A DNA stretch of 64,000 bases, taken from CAWKGC01 sp963849005. GTDB taxonomy: Bacteria > Pseudomonadota > Gammaproteobacteria > Burkholderiales > Usitatibacteraceae. The position numbers and the translations under genes are program-made. The notes beneath the pieces are model-generated. The model was not told the DNA's origin and did not search any database. It was given only the letters and a program-made list of their open reading frames with translations. The DNA is taken from the NCBI GenBank assembly GCA_963849005.1, contig CAWKGC010000019.1, positions 124,001 to 188,000 on the forward strand. Reading direction: 5' to 3'. Of the stretch, positions 52,001 to 62,244 are shown in pieces (position 1 is the stretch's first letter; every line of letters begins with the position of its first letter).

Positions 52001-54147
52001 AGGACCCGCTCTATTACGCGGCCAAGTACGGCGCGTTCAAGGATGCCAACGACGACGGGATGGTCAACTCCAAGTGCGACTGGGACTCGAAGAAGGGCGA
52101 CGGCTCGGAGGTCGTGCCTTGCACGGTCACTACCGGCGACGGGATCCCCGATACGTTCTTCTACGTGACCAATCCGAACGCGCTGGAGTCCGCGCTGGAC
52201 AAGGCCTTCGTCGCGATCCTCAAGAACTCCTCGGCCTCCTCGGTGGCGGCAAACTCGACTTCGCTGAGGACCGGCACGCGCATCTACCAGGCGCGCTTCA
52301 ACTCCAACGACTGGTCCGGCGAGCTTCGCGCGCTGGACGTCGATACGCAGGGCAACGTCGCGACGACCGCGACCTGGCTCGCGCAGGACGTCCTGAACAC
52401 CCAGAACTGGAGCTCGGGCCGCAAGATCCTGACCTACAACACCGTCGCCAAGGATGGCGCGCCGTTCACCTGGACGGGCATCTCGCCCGCGCAGCAGGCG
52501 TTCCTCAACATCAACCCGGCGACGGGATCTGCTGACGGGTTTGGCGACAAGCGCCTCGCGTACCTGCGCGGCGACACTTCCAACGAGGGCAACGGCGGCA
52601 GCAGCTTCCGCTCGCGCACCTCGGTGCTCGGCGACATCGTGAACTCGAACCCGGTCTACGTCGGCCCGCCGGACGCAGGCTATCCCGACCCCGACTACCA
52701 GACCTTCCGCACCACGCCTGCCAACTTCAACCGCCCGCCCATCATCTACGTGGCCGCGAACGACGGCATGCTGCACGGCTTCTGCGCAGTCGCAGGCGCA
52801 GGCTGCGCGCAAGGCGGCGCCGAGCTGTTTGCCTACGTGCCGAGCATGATCTACAGCAAGCTCAACGAACTCACGCGGCAGGGCTACGTGCACCGGTACT
52901 ACGTCGACTCCACGCCGACGGTGACCGATGCCAAGGTCGGCGGCGCGTGGAAGACGGTGCTGGTCGGCGGCCTCGGCGGCGGCGGGTCGGGCTACTACGC
53001 GCTCGACGTCACCGACCCGGCAAACATCACCGAGGGCGGCGCGGCGAACACCGTCCTCTGGGAGTTCACCAAGGCGGACGACCCGACGGACATGGGCGTG
53101 TCCTTGTCCACGGCGCAGGTCGTGCGCATGAAGAACGGGCAGTTCGCCGCGGTGTTCGGCAACGGCTACAACTCGGCCTCGGGCAAGGCGATCCTCTACG
53201 TCGCCTTCCTCGACGGCGGCACCGACGGCAGCTGGACGATCGGCACGGACGTGATCAAGATCACCCTTGATTCTTCCACTGCGGACAACGGCCTGTCGTC
53301 GCCGGTCGTCTCCGACGTGGACTTCGACGGTTTCGCCGACTACATCTACGCAGGCGACCTGAACGGCGTCATGTGGAGGGTCGACGTCACCAGCGCGAAC
53401 CCGAACCAATGGGATATCGCGACCAACAAGCTCAAGCTCTTCACCGCCAGGGACGGGTCGGGCAACGTGCAGCCGATCACCTCCGCGCCCGAGGTCACCA
53501 AGTCCCCGGCCGGCGGTTACATGGTGCTCTTCGGCACCGGCAAGTACCTCGAGTTGAGCGACACGAGCGGGCCGTACAAGACCCAGTCGTTCTACAGCGT
53601 GCTCGACAACCAGGCCGGGGTCGCTCCGAAAAACAACCTGGCGCGCGCCAACCTCGACCAGCGCACCATCGCCACGACGTCGATCGGCGGCGTCACATAC
53701 CGCACGGTCACGGGCACCAGCGGCGCGAACGCGAGGGGTTGGTACGTGGACCTTCCCATCGCCGGCGAACGCGTCGTCTATGCGCCGCAGTTGCGCGCGG
53801 GCAAGGTGATCTTCGTCACGCTGATCCCGTCTTCGAGCCCGTGCGAAGCCGGCGGCACCTCGTGGCTGCTCGAGGTCGATCCGATCACCGGCAAGCCGCT
53901 GACCGACCCGGTCTTCGACACCAACGGGGACGGCCTGATCAACACCCAGGACGTGCTCGTCTCGGGACGCCAGTCGACGGTGGGCATCACGCCGGCGCCG
54001 ACCTTCATCGGCGGCCAGTCCGCGGGCGGCAACCGGGACAACCCGCGCAAGTTCCTGTCGGGCTCCTCCGGTGCGATCGAGACCGTGATCAACTCCGACA
54101 AGGGCTCGAGCGGCAGGCTTTCCTGGCGCGAGTTGCTGAAAGAGTAG
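49049..54147 (+). CDS. pilY1: Type IV pilus tip adhesin PilY1, five +1 indels
   Basis: Five inserted bases are near 49067, 49140, 49601-49603, 49889-49891 and 50729-50731. Without them the gene is 1698 codons. The start MKPNSLFKKSLVSLVVLGQL gives a signal sequence. Then come DLDGDGVIE (a DxDxDG calcium-type site) and a large central part. The C-terminal third has the PilY1 beta-propeller: YVAANDGMLHGF, GDIVNSNPVYVGPP, GGLGGGGSGYYALDV and VSDVDFDGFADYIYAGDLNG. An EF-hand-like loop DTNGDGLINTQD follows. PilY1 caps pili and mediates adhesion and mechanosensing in relatives. From 50735 on the frame is clean. Confidence 0.87.
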
Positions 54148-54204
54148 TCGGGAGCCGAAAATGACGCAGGGCCAGGCAATGCAACCGCAAACGAGGAGAG
54201 ACGC

Positions 54205-54630
54205 ATGAAACGCGCTGTTCGGGGATTTACCCTGATGGAACTCCTGATCGTGGTGACCATCATCGGGATACTTGCGGCAATCGCCTTCCCGCAGTTCGAC
54301 GAGGTGTTCAAGCGCAGCAAGCGCTCCGAGGGCAAGGCGGCGCTGCTCGCCGCTGCGCAGAAGATGGAGCGCTACAACACCAACAACGGCCGTTATCCGG
54401 CTACCATGGCGGAGGCGGGGGTGAGCAACAAGTCGAACAACGAGAGCGCGTCCAGCTCCTCCTACGATATCGCGCTGGCGGCCGGCAGCACCGGCAGCTC
54501 CGTGACCAGCTGGAAATTCACCGCGACGCCGGTCTTCACGGACACAAAATGCGGCAACCTGATGATCGACAACCTGGCCAACAAGACGATCTCCGGTCCC
54601 GCGGCAGAGTTGGCGCGCTGCTGGCAGTAG
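54205..54630 (+). CDS. pilE: Type IV minor pilin PilE
   Basis: The 141-residue precursor has the short leader MKRAVRG followed by FTLMELLIVVTIIGILAAIAF, the classic N-methyl-Phe helix, with Glu5 of the mature protein. The next segment NNGRYPATMAEAG and a C-terminal disulfide pair (TKCGN and ARCWQ) are typical of minor pilins of the PilE/ComP group. It may be a primer subunit rather than the major pilin, since it lies in the minor-pilin operon. The stop is followed by a strong terminator. Confidence 0.88.
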   Translation: MKRAVRGFTLMELLIVVTIIGILAAIAFPQFDEVFKRSKRSEGKAALLAAAQKMERYNTNNGRYPATMAEAGVSNKSNNESASSSSYDIALAAGSTGSSVTSWKFTATPVFTDTKCGNLMIDNLANKTISGPAAELARCWQ

Positions 54631-54647
54631 TTCCGCCGGGACGCCCG

Positions 54648-54678
54648 CAAGGCGGCCATTTGGCCGCCTTGTTCTTTC
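54648..54678 (+). terminator. Intrinsic terminator after pilE
   Basis: CAAGGCGGCCA and its complement TGGCCGCCTTG form an 11-bp stem with a TT loop, followed by TTCTTTC. It probably ends the pilus operon, and the tonB-like gene starts 14 bases later. Confidence 0.8.
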
Positions 54679-54691
54679 GCGGCGACGCATC

Positions 54692-55390
54692 GTGAGCTAC
54701 CAGGCGCGCTTTTCGCTGGCGATCGCGTTTTCGATCGTGGCCCATGCCTCGAGCCTCGTGTGGGGCAACTTCCCGCTGCTGCTGGAGAGCCCGTCGAGGG
54801 CGATCGTGCTGCAGGCGCGGCTGCTGCCGGGCGAAAAGCCGGCGCCGCCCGTCCCGATCACCAGGCCGCTCTCCGAGCTGCCGGGCGAAGCGCCCGCCTC
54901 CCTGCCGCCGCCGCCGCAGGACCGGCCCGCCTCGCCGCCCGCGCCCGAGCAACAGGCCGCCTTGCCGGCGCCCGACGCGCAGCTCGCGACCTTGAACCGC
55001 AGCGTCGAGTCCCCGCCGGCGCGCTCCTCGATCCGCGTATTCGAGTCGATCGACTTCGACCTGCTCCTCAATCGCCCGATCGACGTCACGCGGGGCCGCG
55101 TCTACAGCGCCTACGAAGTCAGCCGGCGCGCCACCGCGCTGGACGACATCGACCCGCAATACCCGCTGGCCGCGCTCGCGGCCGGGCTCGACGGCACCGT
55201 CGTGCTGATGCTGGTGATCGACGAGGAAGGCAAGGTGGCCGAACAGGCCACGCTCGTGGCCGACCCGCCGATCTTCGAGGCCTACGCGGTCGAGACCATC
55301 CGCCACGTGCGCTGGGTCGCGGCCGAGCTCGGGACGGCGGCGGTGAAGAGCCTGCTGCTGCTGGAGTTCCGCTACCGCGTCGAGCGCTAG
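54692..55390 (+). CDS. TonB-like energy transducer protein
   Basis: The GTG start gives 232 residues: a short cytoplasmic end, one membrane helix (FSLAIAFSIVAHASSLVW), a proline-rich periplasmic spacer (residues about 50-95), and a TonB C-terminal domain with VVLMLVIDEEGKVAE, VETIRHVRWVAAE and LEFRYRV. It couples proton motive force to outer-membrane receptors. No exbB or exbD is nearby and it stands between pilE and ispH, where Pseudomonas-type loci have none. Whether it serves BtuB or another receptor is not shown. Confidence 0.8.
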   Translation: MSYQARFSLAIAFSIVAHASSLVWGNFPLLLESPSRAIVLQARLLPGEKPAPPVPITRPLSELPGEAPASLPPPPQDRPASPPAPEQQAALPAPDAQLATLNRSVESPPARSSIRVFESIDFDLLLNRPIDVTRGRVYSAYEVSRRATALDDIDPQYPLAALAAGLDGTVVLMLVIDEEGKVAEQATLVADPPIFEAYAVETIRHVRWVAAELGTAAVKSLLLLEFRYRVER

Positions 55391-56352
55391 GCGCCGCCGC
55401 CCGGCGAGGCGACGATGGACCTGGGCAGGGGGAAGGTGACGTTCTCGGTGATGCCTTCGAGCTCGCGCACGCGGCCCGCGCCGAGCGACTTCAGCCGGGC
55501 GATCACGTCCTGCACCAGCACCTCCGGCGCGGAGGCGCCCGCCGTGACTCCGATGCTGCGCTTGCCGGCGATCCACTCGGGCCGGATCTCGTCGGCGCGG
55601 TCCACGAGGTAGGCCTCGCGCCCGAGGTTCTCGGCGACTTCGCGCAGCCGGTTGGAGTTCGAGCTGTTGGGCGAGCCCACGACGATCACCACGTCGCACT
55701 TGGGCGCCATGAACTTCACCGCGTCCTGCCGGTTCTGGGTGGCGTAGCAGATGTCGTCCTTCTTCGGGCCGCGAATCTGCGGGAAGCGCGCCTTGAGCGC
55801 GGCGACGATGCGGCCGGCATCGTCGATCGAAAGCGTGGTCTGGGTCACGTACGCGAGGTTGCGCGGATCGCGCACTTCGAGGCCCCCGACATCGTCCTCG
55901 GTCTCGACGAGGTACATGCCGCTGCCGCTCTGCCCCATCGTGCCCTCGGCCTCGGGATGCCCGGCGTGGCCGATCATCACCACCTCGCGGCCCGCCTCGC
56001 GCATCTTCGCGACCTCGACGTGCACCTTGGTCACCAGCGGGCAGGTGGCATCGAACACCTTCAGCCCGCGGGCTTCGGCATCCTCGCGCACCGCGAGCGA
56101 CACGCCATGCGCGGAAAAGATCAGCGTGCTTCCCGCGGGCACCTCGGCGAGGTCCTCGACGAACACCGCGCCCTTGGCGCGCAGGTCGTCGACCACGAAC
56201 TTGTTGTGCACGATCTCGTGGCGCACGTAGATCGGCGCGCCATGCACCGCGAGCGCCTTCTCGACGATCGCGATCGCGCGGTCGACCCCGGCGCAGAAAC
56301 CGCGCGGCTGGGCGAGCAGGATTTCGTTGCTGTCGTGCGCTGCGTCGCTCAT
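55387..56352 (-). CDS. ispH: 4-hydroxy-3-methylbut-2-enyl diphosphate reductase
   Basis: The ATG at 56352 overlaps the lspA end (ATGA), giving 321 residues. The three cluster-ligating cysteines are in AQPRGFCAGVDRA (near residue 20), FDATCPLVTKVH, and the GSPNSSNSNRL-flanked segment with an IspH-type cysteine at DDICYATQ. It makes IPP and DMAPP in the MEP pathway. It is in the run ribF-ileS-lspA-ispH on the minus strand. Its stop overlaps the convergent tonB-like stop region by 4 bases. Confidence 0.93.
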   Translation of the reverse strand: MSDAAHDSNEILLAQPRGFCAGVDRAIAIVEKALAVHGAPIYVRHEIVHNKFVVDDLRAKGAVFVEDLAEVPAGSTLIFSAHGVSLAVREDAEARGLKVFDATCPLVTKVHVEVAKMREAGREVVMIGHAGHPEAEGTMGQSGSGMYLVETEDDVGGLEVRDPRNLAYVTQTTLSIDDAGRIVAALKARFPQIRGPKKDDICYATQNRQDAVKFMAPKCDVVIVVGSPNSSNSNRLREVAENLGREAYLVDRADEIRPEWIAGKRSIGVTAGASAPEVLVQDVIARLKSLGAGRVRELEGITENVTFPLPRSIVASPGGGA

Positions 56353-56861
56353 GTGCCTGCCCCGCCCGCGCCGCTTGCCGCCTGCCTGCCGGGACCGCGA
56401 AAGCCGTCCCAGAGGAGGAGCACGACGCCGACCGTGATGGCCGAGTCGGCCACGTTGAATGCCGGGAAATAGTAACCCGCGCCGTGCACCTGGACGAAAT
56501 CGACGACGTAGCCGAGCGTGACGCGGTCGTGAAGGTTGCCGATGGCCCCGCCCAGCACCAGCGCGAGCGCAAGGCACAACAAGCGGTTTGCGGCATTGCG
56601 CCTGAGCATTACGACCAGCGCAGCCGAGACGACCGCCGTGACGGCGATGAAGAACCACCGCTGCCAGCCGCCCGCCCCGGCGAGGAAGCTGAACGCCGCG
56701 CCGGTGTTGTGCGCCATCACGAGATTGAAGAAGGGCGTCACCTCGCGCGACTCGCCGAGCTTGAGCCAGCCGCTCATCCAGGCCTTGCTGGCGAGGTCGA
56801 GCACCACGATGGCCGCGCTCAGGAAGAGCCAGCGCAGGCCGCGCAGGCCGGGCTCAGGCAT
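56349..56861 (-). CDS. lspA: Lipoprotein signal peptidase
   Basis: The 170-residue SPase II has four hydrophobic segments and the two catalytic aspartates in GAIGNLHDRV and FNVADSAI. It cleaves prolipoprotein signal peptides before the lipidated cysteine in the inner membrane, for example the DUF1190-like lipoprotein here. Its start overlaps the ileS stop by 8 bases and its end overlaps the ispH start. Confidence 0.94.
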   Translation of the reverse strand: MPEPGLRGLRWLFLSAAIVVLDLASKAWMSGWLKLGESREVTPFFNLVMAHNTGAAFSFLAGAGGWQRWFFIAVTAVVSAALVVMLRRNAANRLLCLALALVLGGAIGNLHDRVTLGYVVDFVQVHGAGYYFPAFNVADSAITVGVVLLLWDGFRGPGRQAASGAGGAGT

Positions 56862-59649
56862 GGAACCTCGATTCGCCCGCGCCGAACAGGTTGGCAACGC
56901 AGCGCCCGCACAGGGCCGGATGCGCGGCATCGCCGCCCACGTCGCCGCGGTAATGCCAGCAGCGTTCGCACTTGGTCGCGGCGCTGGGCGAGACCTCCGC
57001 CCGCAGCGCCTCGCCCGGCTGCACGCGCGCCGCCGAGGTGATGAGCACGAACTTCAGGTCGTCGCCCAGGCTCTCCAGCAGCGCGCGCTCCTCGGCCGGC
57101 GCGTGCACGACGGCCTCGCCTTGCAGCGACGAGCCGACGCGGCCGGCCTGCCTGAGGTCCTCGAGTTCCTTCTGCACCAGTGCGCGGATTTCGCGCAGCC
57201 GGGACCATTTCGCCAGCAGCTCCGCCTCGCCCGGACCTTCCGGGAGCACCTCGTTCCAGGTGTGGAAGAACACGCTCTCGCCCTTGCCGGGGTGCAGCAC
57301 TTCCCACGCTTCTTCGGAAGTGAAGGAGAGGATCGGCGCCATCAGGCGCAGCAGCACCTGCGTGATGTGGTGCAGCGCCGACTGCGCTGCGCGGCGGGCG
57401 CGACCCGATTTTGCCGAGGTGTAGAGGCGGTCCTTGAGGATGTCGAGGTAGAAGCCGCCGAGGTCCTCGGAGCAGAAGCCCTGCAGGCGCTGCGCGACGA
57501 GGTGGAACTCGAAGCGCGCGTAGTCCGCGGCACAGGCGTCGGCCATCGCGCGCGTCATCGCCAGCGCGTAGCGGTCGATTTCCAGCCACTCCGATACCGG
57601 CAGGGCATCCTTCGCCGGATCGAAGTCGGCGTTGTTGGCGAGCAGGAAGCGCAGCGTGTTGCGGATGCGCCGGTAGCTTTCCACGACGCGCTTCAGGATT
57701 TCGTCGGAGAGCGAGAGCTCGCCCGAATAGTCGGTCGCGGCGATCCACAGCCGGATCACCTCGGCGCCGAGCGTATCCGCGATCTTCTGCGGCGCGATCA
57801 CGTTGCCGAGCGACTTCGACATCTTGCGGCCCTGGCTGTCGACGGTGAAGCCGTGCGTGAGCAGCGACTTGTAGGGGGCGCGCCCATCCAGCGCGCAACC
57901 GATGAGCAGGCTCGACTGGAACCAGCCGCGGTGCTGGTCGGAGCCCTCGAGGTACATGTCGGCGGGATAGGCGAGGTCCGCAAGGCGGCGCAGTACCGAG
58001 AAGTGCGAGGTGCCCGAATCGAACCAGACGTCGACCGTATCGGTGAGCTTGCGGTACTTCGCAGCGTCGACGCCGAAGTCCCCGCAGCTTGCGGCGAACC
58101 ACGCCTCGACGCCGCCCTTCTCCACCATCTGCGCGGCCTTCTCGACCAGCGCCTCGGTGTCCGGATGCGGCTCGCCCGTCTGCTTGTCGAGGAAGAAGGG
58201 CAACGGCACGCCCCAGTAGCGCTGCCGGGAGAGCGTCCAGTCGGGACGGTTCTCGATCATCGCCGAGAGCCGTGAGCGTCCCACCGCGGGGAAGAACTCG
58301 GTGTCGGCGATCGCCTGCCGGGCCACTTCGCGCAACGTGCGCCCGTCCGCGCGCGCGCGGTCCATGCCCACGAACCACTGCGTGGTCGCGCGGAAAATGA
58401 TCGGCGTGTGGTGGCGCCAGCAATGCGGATAGCTGTGGCGGAAGGGCTCGTTCCTGAGCAGCGCGCCATTGGCCTTCAACAATTCGAGAATCGGCTTCTC
58501 GGCCTCGCGCACGCCGAGGCCCGCGAAATGCGGGACATTCGGCTTGTACTTGCCGTCGTCGTCGACCGGCTGGTCGAGGGGCAGGCCGCGCGCCTTGCCG
58601 ATGTCGAAGTCCTCCACGCCGTGCGCAGGCGCCGTGTGCACGAGGCCGGTGCCGGCTTCGAGCGTGACGTGGCTGCCCGTGATCACCGGCACGTCGCGCG
58701 GCTCGAACGGGTGGCGCATGGCGAGGCCGTCGAGGGCCGCGCCTTTCGCCGTTGCCAACACCTTTCCGGCGAGCCCGTAGCGATTGAGGCAGGTGTTGCG
58801 CAATTCGGAGGCGAGCACCAGCGCGCCGGATCCGGTGTCCACGAGGTCGTAGTCGAATTCGGGATGCACGGTCACCGCCTGGTTGCCCGGGAGCGTCCAC
58901 GGTGTCGTCGTCCAGATCACCGCGCTTGCGGCCTTTGCCAGGGGCGCGGCCAGGCCGAACGCTTTCGCGAGCGCGGCTGCATCGACGAAGCGGAAGGCGA
59001 CGTCGATCGCAGCCGAGGTCTTGTCCTCGTACTCGACCTCGGCCTCGGCGAGCGCGGAGCCGCAGTCGATGCACCAGTTCACCGGCTTCAGGCCGCGGAA
59101 GAGCAGTCCCTTCTTCAGGAGCGCGCCGACGATGCGCAGCTCCTCGGCCTCGAACGCCGGATCCATCGTGCGATAGGGGTGCTTCCAGTCGCCAAGCACG
59201 CCGAGACGCTCGAAGTCCGCCTTCTGGCGCTCGATCTGCTCGGCGGCGTAGGCGCGGCACAGCGCGCGCGCGCGGTTGGGCTCGAGCCCGCGGCCGTGCT
59301 GCTTCTCGATCTGGTGCTCGATCGGCAGGCCGTGGCAGTCCCATCCCGGCACATAGGGCGCGTCGAAGCCGGCCATCGTCTTCGACTTGACGACGATGTC
59401 CTTCAAGACCTTGTTCACCGCGTGGCCCATGTGGATGTCGCCGTTGGCATACGGCGGCCCGTCGTGCAGCACGAACTTCGGGCGTCCCTTGCACGCTTCC
59501 CGGATGCGGCCGTAGAGGTCGCGTTCCTGCCATGCCCTGACCCACACGGGCTCGCGCTTCGCGAGGTCCCCGCGCATCGGGAAGGGCGTGTCGGGGAGGT
59601 TCAGCGTCGACTTGTAGTCCGCTTTGGCCGGGGATTGCCTGTCGCTCAT
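56854..59649 (-). CDS. ileS: Isoleucyl-tRNA synthetase
   Basis: The 931-residue class Ia synthetase has PYANGDIHMGH (67-76) as the HIGH motif and GRKMSKSLGN as the KMSKS motif. The editing domain is of normal size, and the C-terminal zinc ribbon is CERCWHYRGDVGG plus CGRCV. It charges tRNA-Ile. The ATG at 59649 overlaps the end of ribF. All expected motifs are intact. Confidence 0.96.
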   Translation of the reverse strand: MSDRQSPAKADYKSTLNLPDTPFPMRGDLAKREPVWVRAWQERDLYGRIREACKGRPKFVLHDGPPYANGDIHMGHAVNKVLKDIVVKSKTMAGFDAPYVPGWDCHGLPIEHQIEKQHGRGLEPNRARALCRAYAAEQIERQKADFERLGVLGDWKHPYRTMDPAFEAEELRIVGALLKKGLLFRGLKPVNWCIDCGSALAEAEVEYEDKTSAAIDVAFRFVDAAALAKAFGLAAPLAKAASAVIWTTTPWTLPGNQAVTVHPEFDYDLVDTGSGALVLASELRNTCLNRYGLAGKVLATAKGAALDGLAMRHPFEPRDVPVITGSHVTLEAGTGLVHTAPAHGVEDFDIGKARGLPLDQPVDDDGKYKPNVPHFAGLGVREAEKPILELLKANGALLRNEPFRHSYPHCWRHHTPIIFRATTQWFVGMDRARADGRTLREVARQAIADTEFFPAVGRSRLSAMIENRPDWTLSRQRYWGVPLPFFLDKQTGEPHPDTEALVEKAAQMVEKGGVEAWFAASCGDFGVDAAKYRKLTDTVDVWFDSGTSHFSVLRRLADLAYPADMYLEGSDQHRGWFQSSLLIGCALDGRAPYKSLLTHGFTVDSQGRKMSKSLGNVIAPQKIADTLGAEVIRLWIAATDYSGELSLSDEILKRVVESYRRIRNTLRFLLANNADFDPAKDALPVSEWLEIDRYALAMTRAMADACAADYARFEFHLVAQRLQGFCSEDLGGFYLDILKDRLYTSAKSGRARRAAQSALHHITQVLLRLMAPILSFTSEEAWEVLHPGKGESVFFHTWNEVLPEGPGEAELLAKWSRLREIRALVQKELEDLRQAGRVGSSLQGEAVVHAPAEERALLESLGDDLKFVLITSAARVQPGEALRAEVSPSAATKCERCWHYRGDVGGDAAHPALCGRCVANLFGAGESRFHA

Positions 59650-60575
59650 CTCTTCGCCTGTCCTGAGAAATAGTCCCGGGCGTGCTCGACATCGCGCCCG
59701 ATCTGGGCGACGAGCGCGTCGAGCGACCCGTAGTCGGCCTCGTCGCGCAGCTTGCGATGGAACTCGATCGCAAGGCGCCGCCCGTAGAGGTCGCCGGAAA
59801 AATCGAAGAGGAAGGTTTCGAGCGTGGCCGGGCCGCTTTTCGTCACGACCGGATTGGATCCCAGGCTCGCCACTCCCTCGAGTCCGCGAGTTGCTGCACC
59901 GAAGCATTTTACTGCAAACACGCCGCCGAGGGCGGGCCGCTCGCGGCCGAGCGTAATGTTGGCCGTGGGGAAGCCGAGCGTTCGGCCGAGCTTGGCGCCA
60001 TGCACGACGCGCCCGCACATCGAATACGGGCGGCCGAGCAGCGCGGTGGCGATGTCGAGCTGCCCTGCGGCAAGCGCCTCGCGCACCGCGGTGCTGGAGA
60101 TGCGCACGTCTCCCGAAAGCAGGGTGGGCAGCACTTCCACCTCGAATCCGAGCTGCGTGCCCGCCTGCGTGAGCATCGCCACGTCCCCGGCGCGCTTGGC
60201 GCCGAAGCGGAAATCGCGGCCGACATGCACCCAACGCGCCCCCAGCGGCCCGGCGAGCCGCTCGGCAAACTCGAGCGGCGATTGCGCTGCGAAACGCGCG
60301 TCGAACCGGCAGACATGGGCGATGTCGATGCCGTGCGCGGCAAACAGGGAGAGCTTCTCGCGCAAGGTCGCAAGGCGCGGCGGCGCGCTCGCCGCGGAAA
60401 AGAACTCACGCGGCAGGGGCTCGAAGCTCATCACGGCGGATGCCAGCCCGCGCTCCCGGGCGATCGCGACCGTGCGGTCGAGGATGGCCTGGTGGCCGAG
60501 GTGCACGCCGTCGAAATTGCCGATGGCGAGCGCGATCGGCTCGCCGCCTGCCTGCAGGTCGCGCTGGATTCGCAT
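59646..60575 (-). CDS. ribF: Bifunctional riboflavin kinase/FAD synthetase
   Basis: The ATG at 60575 gives 309 residues. The N-terminal adenylyltransferase half has IGNFDGVHLGHQ (about 18-29) and RISSTAVREAL. The C-terminal kinase half has GRTLGFPTANI and FLFDFSGDLYG. It makes FMN and FAD from riboflavin. It follows murJ by two bases on the minus strand. Its 3' end overlaps the ileS start by 4 bases. Confidence 0.95.
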   Translation of the reverse strand: MRIQRDLQAGGEPIALAIGNFDGVHLGHQAILDRTVAIARERGLASAVMSFEPLPREFFSAASAPPRLATLREKLSLFAAHGIDIAHVCRFDARFAAQSPLEFAERLAGPLGARWVHVGRDFRFGAKRAGDVAMLTQAGTQLGFEVEVLPTLLSGDVRISSTAVREALAAGQLDIATALLGRPYSMCGRVVHGAKLGRTLGFPTANITLGRERPALGGVFAVKCFGAATRGLEGVASLGSNPVVTKSGPATLETFLFDFSGDLYGRRLAIEFHRKLRDEADYGSLDALVAQIGRDVEHARDYFSGQAKR

Positions 60576-60577
60576 CT

Positions 60578-62110
60578 TCAGCCGCGGCGCGCGAAATCGC
60601 GCAGCCGGATGCCCATCAGCCGGAGCGAGGCGAAGTAGGTCGCAGCGCCGGCGCAGATGATCAGCGCGAGCTTCGCCGCGCGGGCGGCGGTGGTGATCTC
60701 GAACCAGGAGGACTGGCTGCCCATCGTGAACCAGAGCAGGCCGCCCATCATGTAAAGGGCGACCGCGATCTTGAGCAGGAAAGCGCCCCAGTTCGCCTCG
60801 GGCCGGTAGGCGCCCGAGCGCGTGATCAGCAGCCACAGGCAGCCGGCGTTGAAGGTCGCGCCGATCGAGATCGCCGCGGCGAGCCCGGCGTGCGCGAGCC
60901 AGGGCACCAGCGCGGCGTTGGCCAGTTGCGTGATGGCAAGCGTGGCCACGCCCACCTTCACCGGCGTGCGGATGTCCTGCCGCGCATAGAAGCCCGGCGC
61001 GAGGATCTTCACCGCGATGATGCCCGCCAGGCCGAAGCTGTAGGCGACCAGCGCGGAGCGGGTCATGAGCACGTCGTGGCGCAGGAACTCGCCGTGCCAG
61101 AAGAGCGTCGCGATCAGCGGCACGGAAAGCATGGCGAGGCCGAGCGCGGCGGGCGCGGCGAGCAGGAGCGTCAGCCTGAGGCCCCAGTCGAGCAGCCTCG
61201 AGTATTCGGCGGGATCGGCGTTCTGGTGGTGCTTCGCGAGCGAAGGCAGCATCACGGTGCCGATCGCCACGCCCAGCAGCGCCGAGGGGAATTCCATCAG
61301 GCGGTCGGCGTAATAGAGCCATGACACGGAGCCGGTGGCGAGCCATGAGGCGATCTGCGTGTTGATGACCAGGCTCACCTGCGCGATCGATACCCCGAAC
61401 GCCGCCGGGACCATCAGCTTCAGGATGCGCTGCACGCCCTCGTCCTTCGGGTCCCATCGCGGGCGCGGCAGCATGCCGATGCGGGCGAGGAAGGGCAGCT
61501 GGAAGGCGAGCTGGAGGATGCCGCCGACGAACACGGCCCACGCGAGCGCGAAGATCGGGCGCTCGAGATGCGGGGCGACCAGCAGGGCGAAGGCGATGAA
61601 CGAGAGGTTCAGCAGCACCGGCGTGAAGGCCGGCGCCTTGAACGACCCGTAGGTGTTCAGCACGCCCGAGGCGAACGAGGTGAGCGAGATGAAGAGGATG
61701 TAGGGAAAGCAGATCCGCAGCAGCTGCACGGTGATCGCGAACTTGTCGGCGTCCTTGGCGAAGCCATAGGCGGTGGCATAGACGACCAGGGGTGCCGCGA
61801 CGATCCCGGCCAGCGTTGCCACGAACAGGACCACGGAAAGCAGCCCCATGACGCGGGCGGCGAGGTCCCGCGTCGCCTCTTCGCCGCGCCTGGCCTTGTA
61901 CTCAGCGAGCACCGGAACGAAAGCCTGCGAAAAGGCGCCCTCCGCGAACAGGCGCCGGAGCAGGTTCGGGATGCGGAAGGCCACCACGAACGCGTCCATC
62001 GACTGGCCGGCGCCGAAAAGCACCGCCATCAGGGTATCGCGCACGAAGCCCGTGATGCGCGACAGGAGCGTCATGCCGCTTACCGATACTGCAGCCTTCA
62101 GGAGGTTCAT
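60578..62110 (-). CDS. murJ: Lipid II flippase MurJ
   Basis: The ATG at 62110 (MNLLKAAVSVSGMTLLSR) gives 510 residues with about 14 membrane helices. SRITGFVRDTLMAVLFGAG is the N-terminal signature. The central FAEGAFSQAFVPVLAEYK and later LYYADRLMEFPSALLGVAIG are typical of MurJ/MviN. It flips lipid II across the inner membrane for peptidoglycan synthesis. It is divergent from rpsT. Longer start at 62155 is unsupported. Confidence 0.94.
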   Translation of the reverse strand: MNLLKAAVSVSGMTLLSRITGFVRDTLMAVLFGAGQSMDAFVVAFRIPNLLRRLFAEGAFSQAFVPVLAEYKARRGEEATRDLAARVMGLLSVVLFVATLAGIVAAPLVVYATAYGFAKDADKFAITVQLLRICFPYILFISLTSFASGVLNTYGSFKAPAFTPVLLNLSFIAFALLVAPHLERPIFALAWAVFVGGILQLAFQLPFLARIGMLPRPRWDPKDEGVQRILKLMVPAAFGVSIAQVSLVINTQIASWLATGSVSWLYYADRLMEFPSALLGVAIGTVMLPSLAKHHQNADPAEYSRLLDWGLRLTLLLAAPAALGLAMLSVPLIATLFWHGEFLRHDVLMTRSALVAYSFGLAGIIAVKILAPGFYARQDIRTPVKVGVATLAITQLANAALVPWLAHAGLAAAISIGATFNAGCLWLLITRSGAYRPEANWGAFLLKIAVALYMMGGLLWFTMGSQSSWFEITTAARAAKLALIICAGAATYFASLRLMGIRLRDFARRG

Positions 62111-62175
62111 CGGGTCACGGGATGGGGCGGGAAAGGAGGCGGCCGGGAGCCGCAAAAGGCGTTCGATTCAACGGC

Positions 62176-62205
62176 TTGGAGCGGGCAAACATCGCGTGTT
62201 ATCAT
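62176..62205 (+). promoter_or_regulatory. Sigma70-like promoter of rpsT
   Basis: TTGGAG (62176-62181) and TATCAT (62200-62205) with an 18-base spacer. A leader of about 34 bases is expected before rpsT. Confidence 0.55.
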
Positions 62206-62244
62206 ATCAGGCTTCGTTCACGAAACTCAGAGCCGGAAATCACC

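Noticed and set aside
50656..54690. A 1344-residue open frame on the minus strand opposite pilY1
   Set aside because: It lies wholly antisense to clear PilY1 sequence with propeller and calcium-site motifs. GC-rich codon bias of the real gene keeps the opposite frame open. It shows no family motif.
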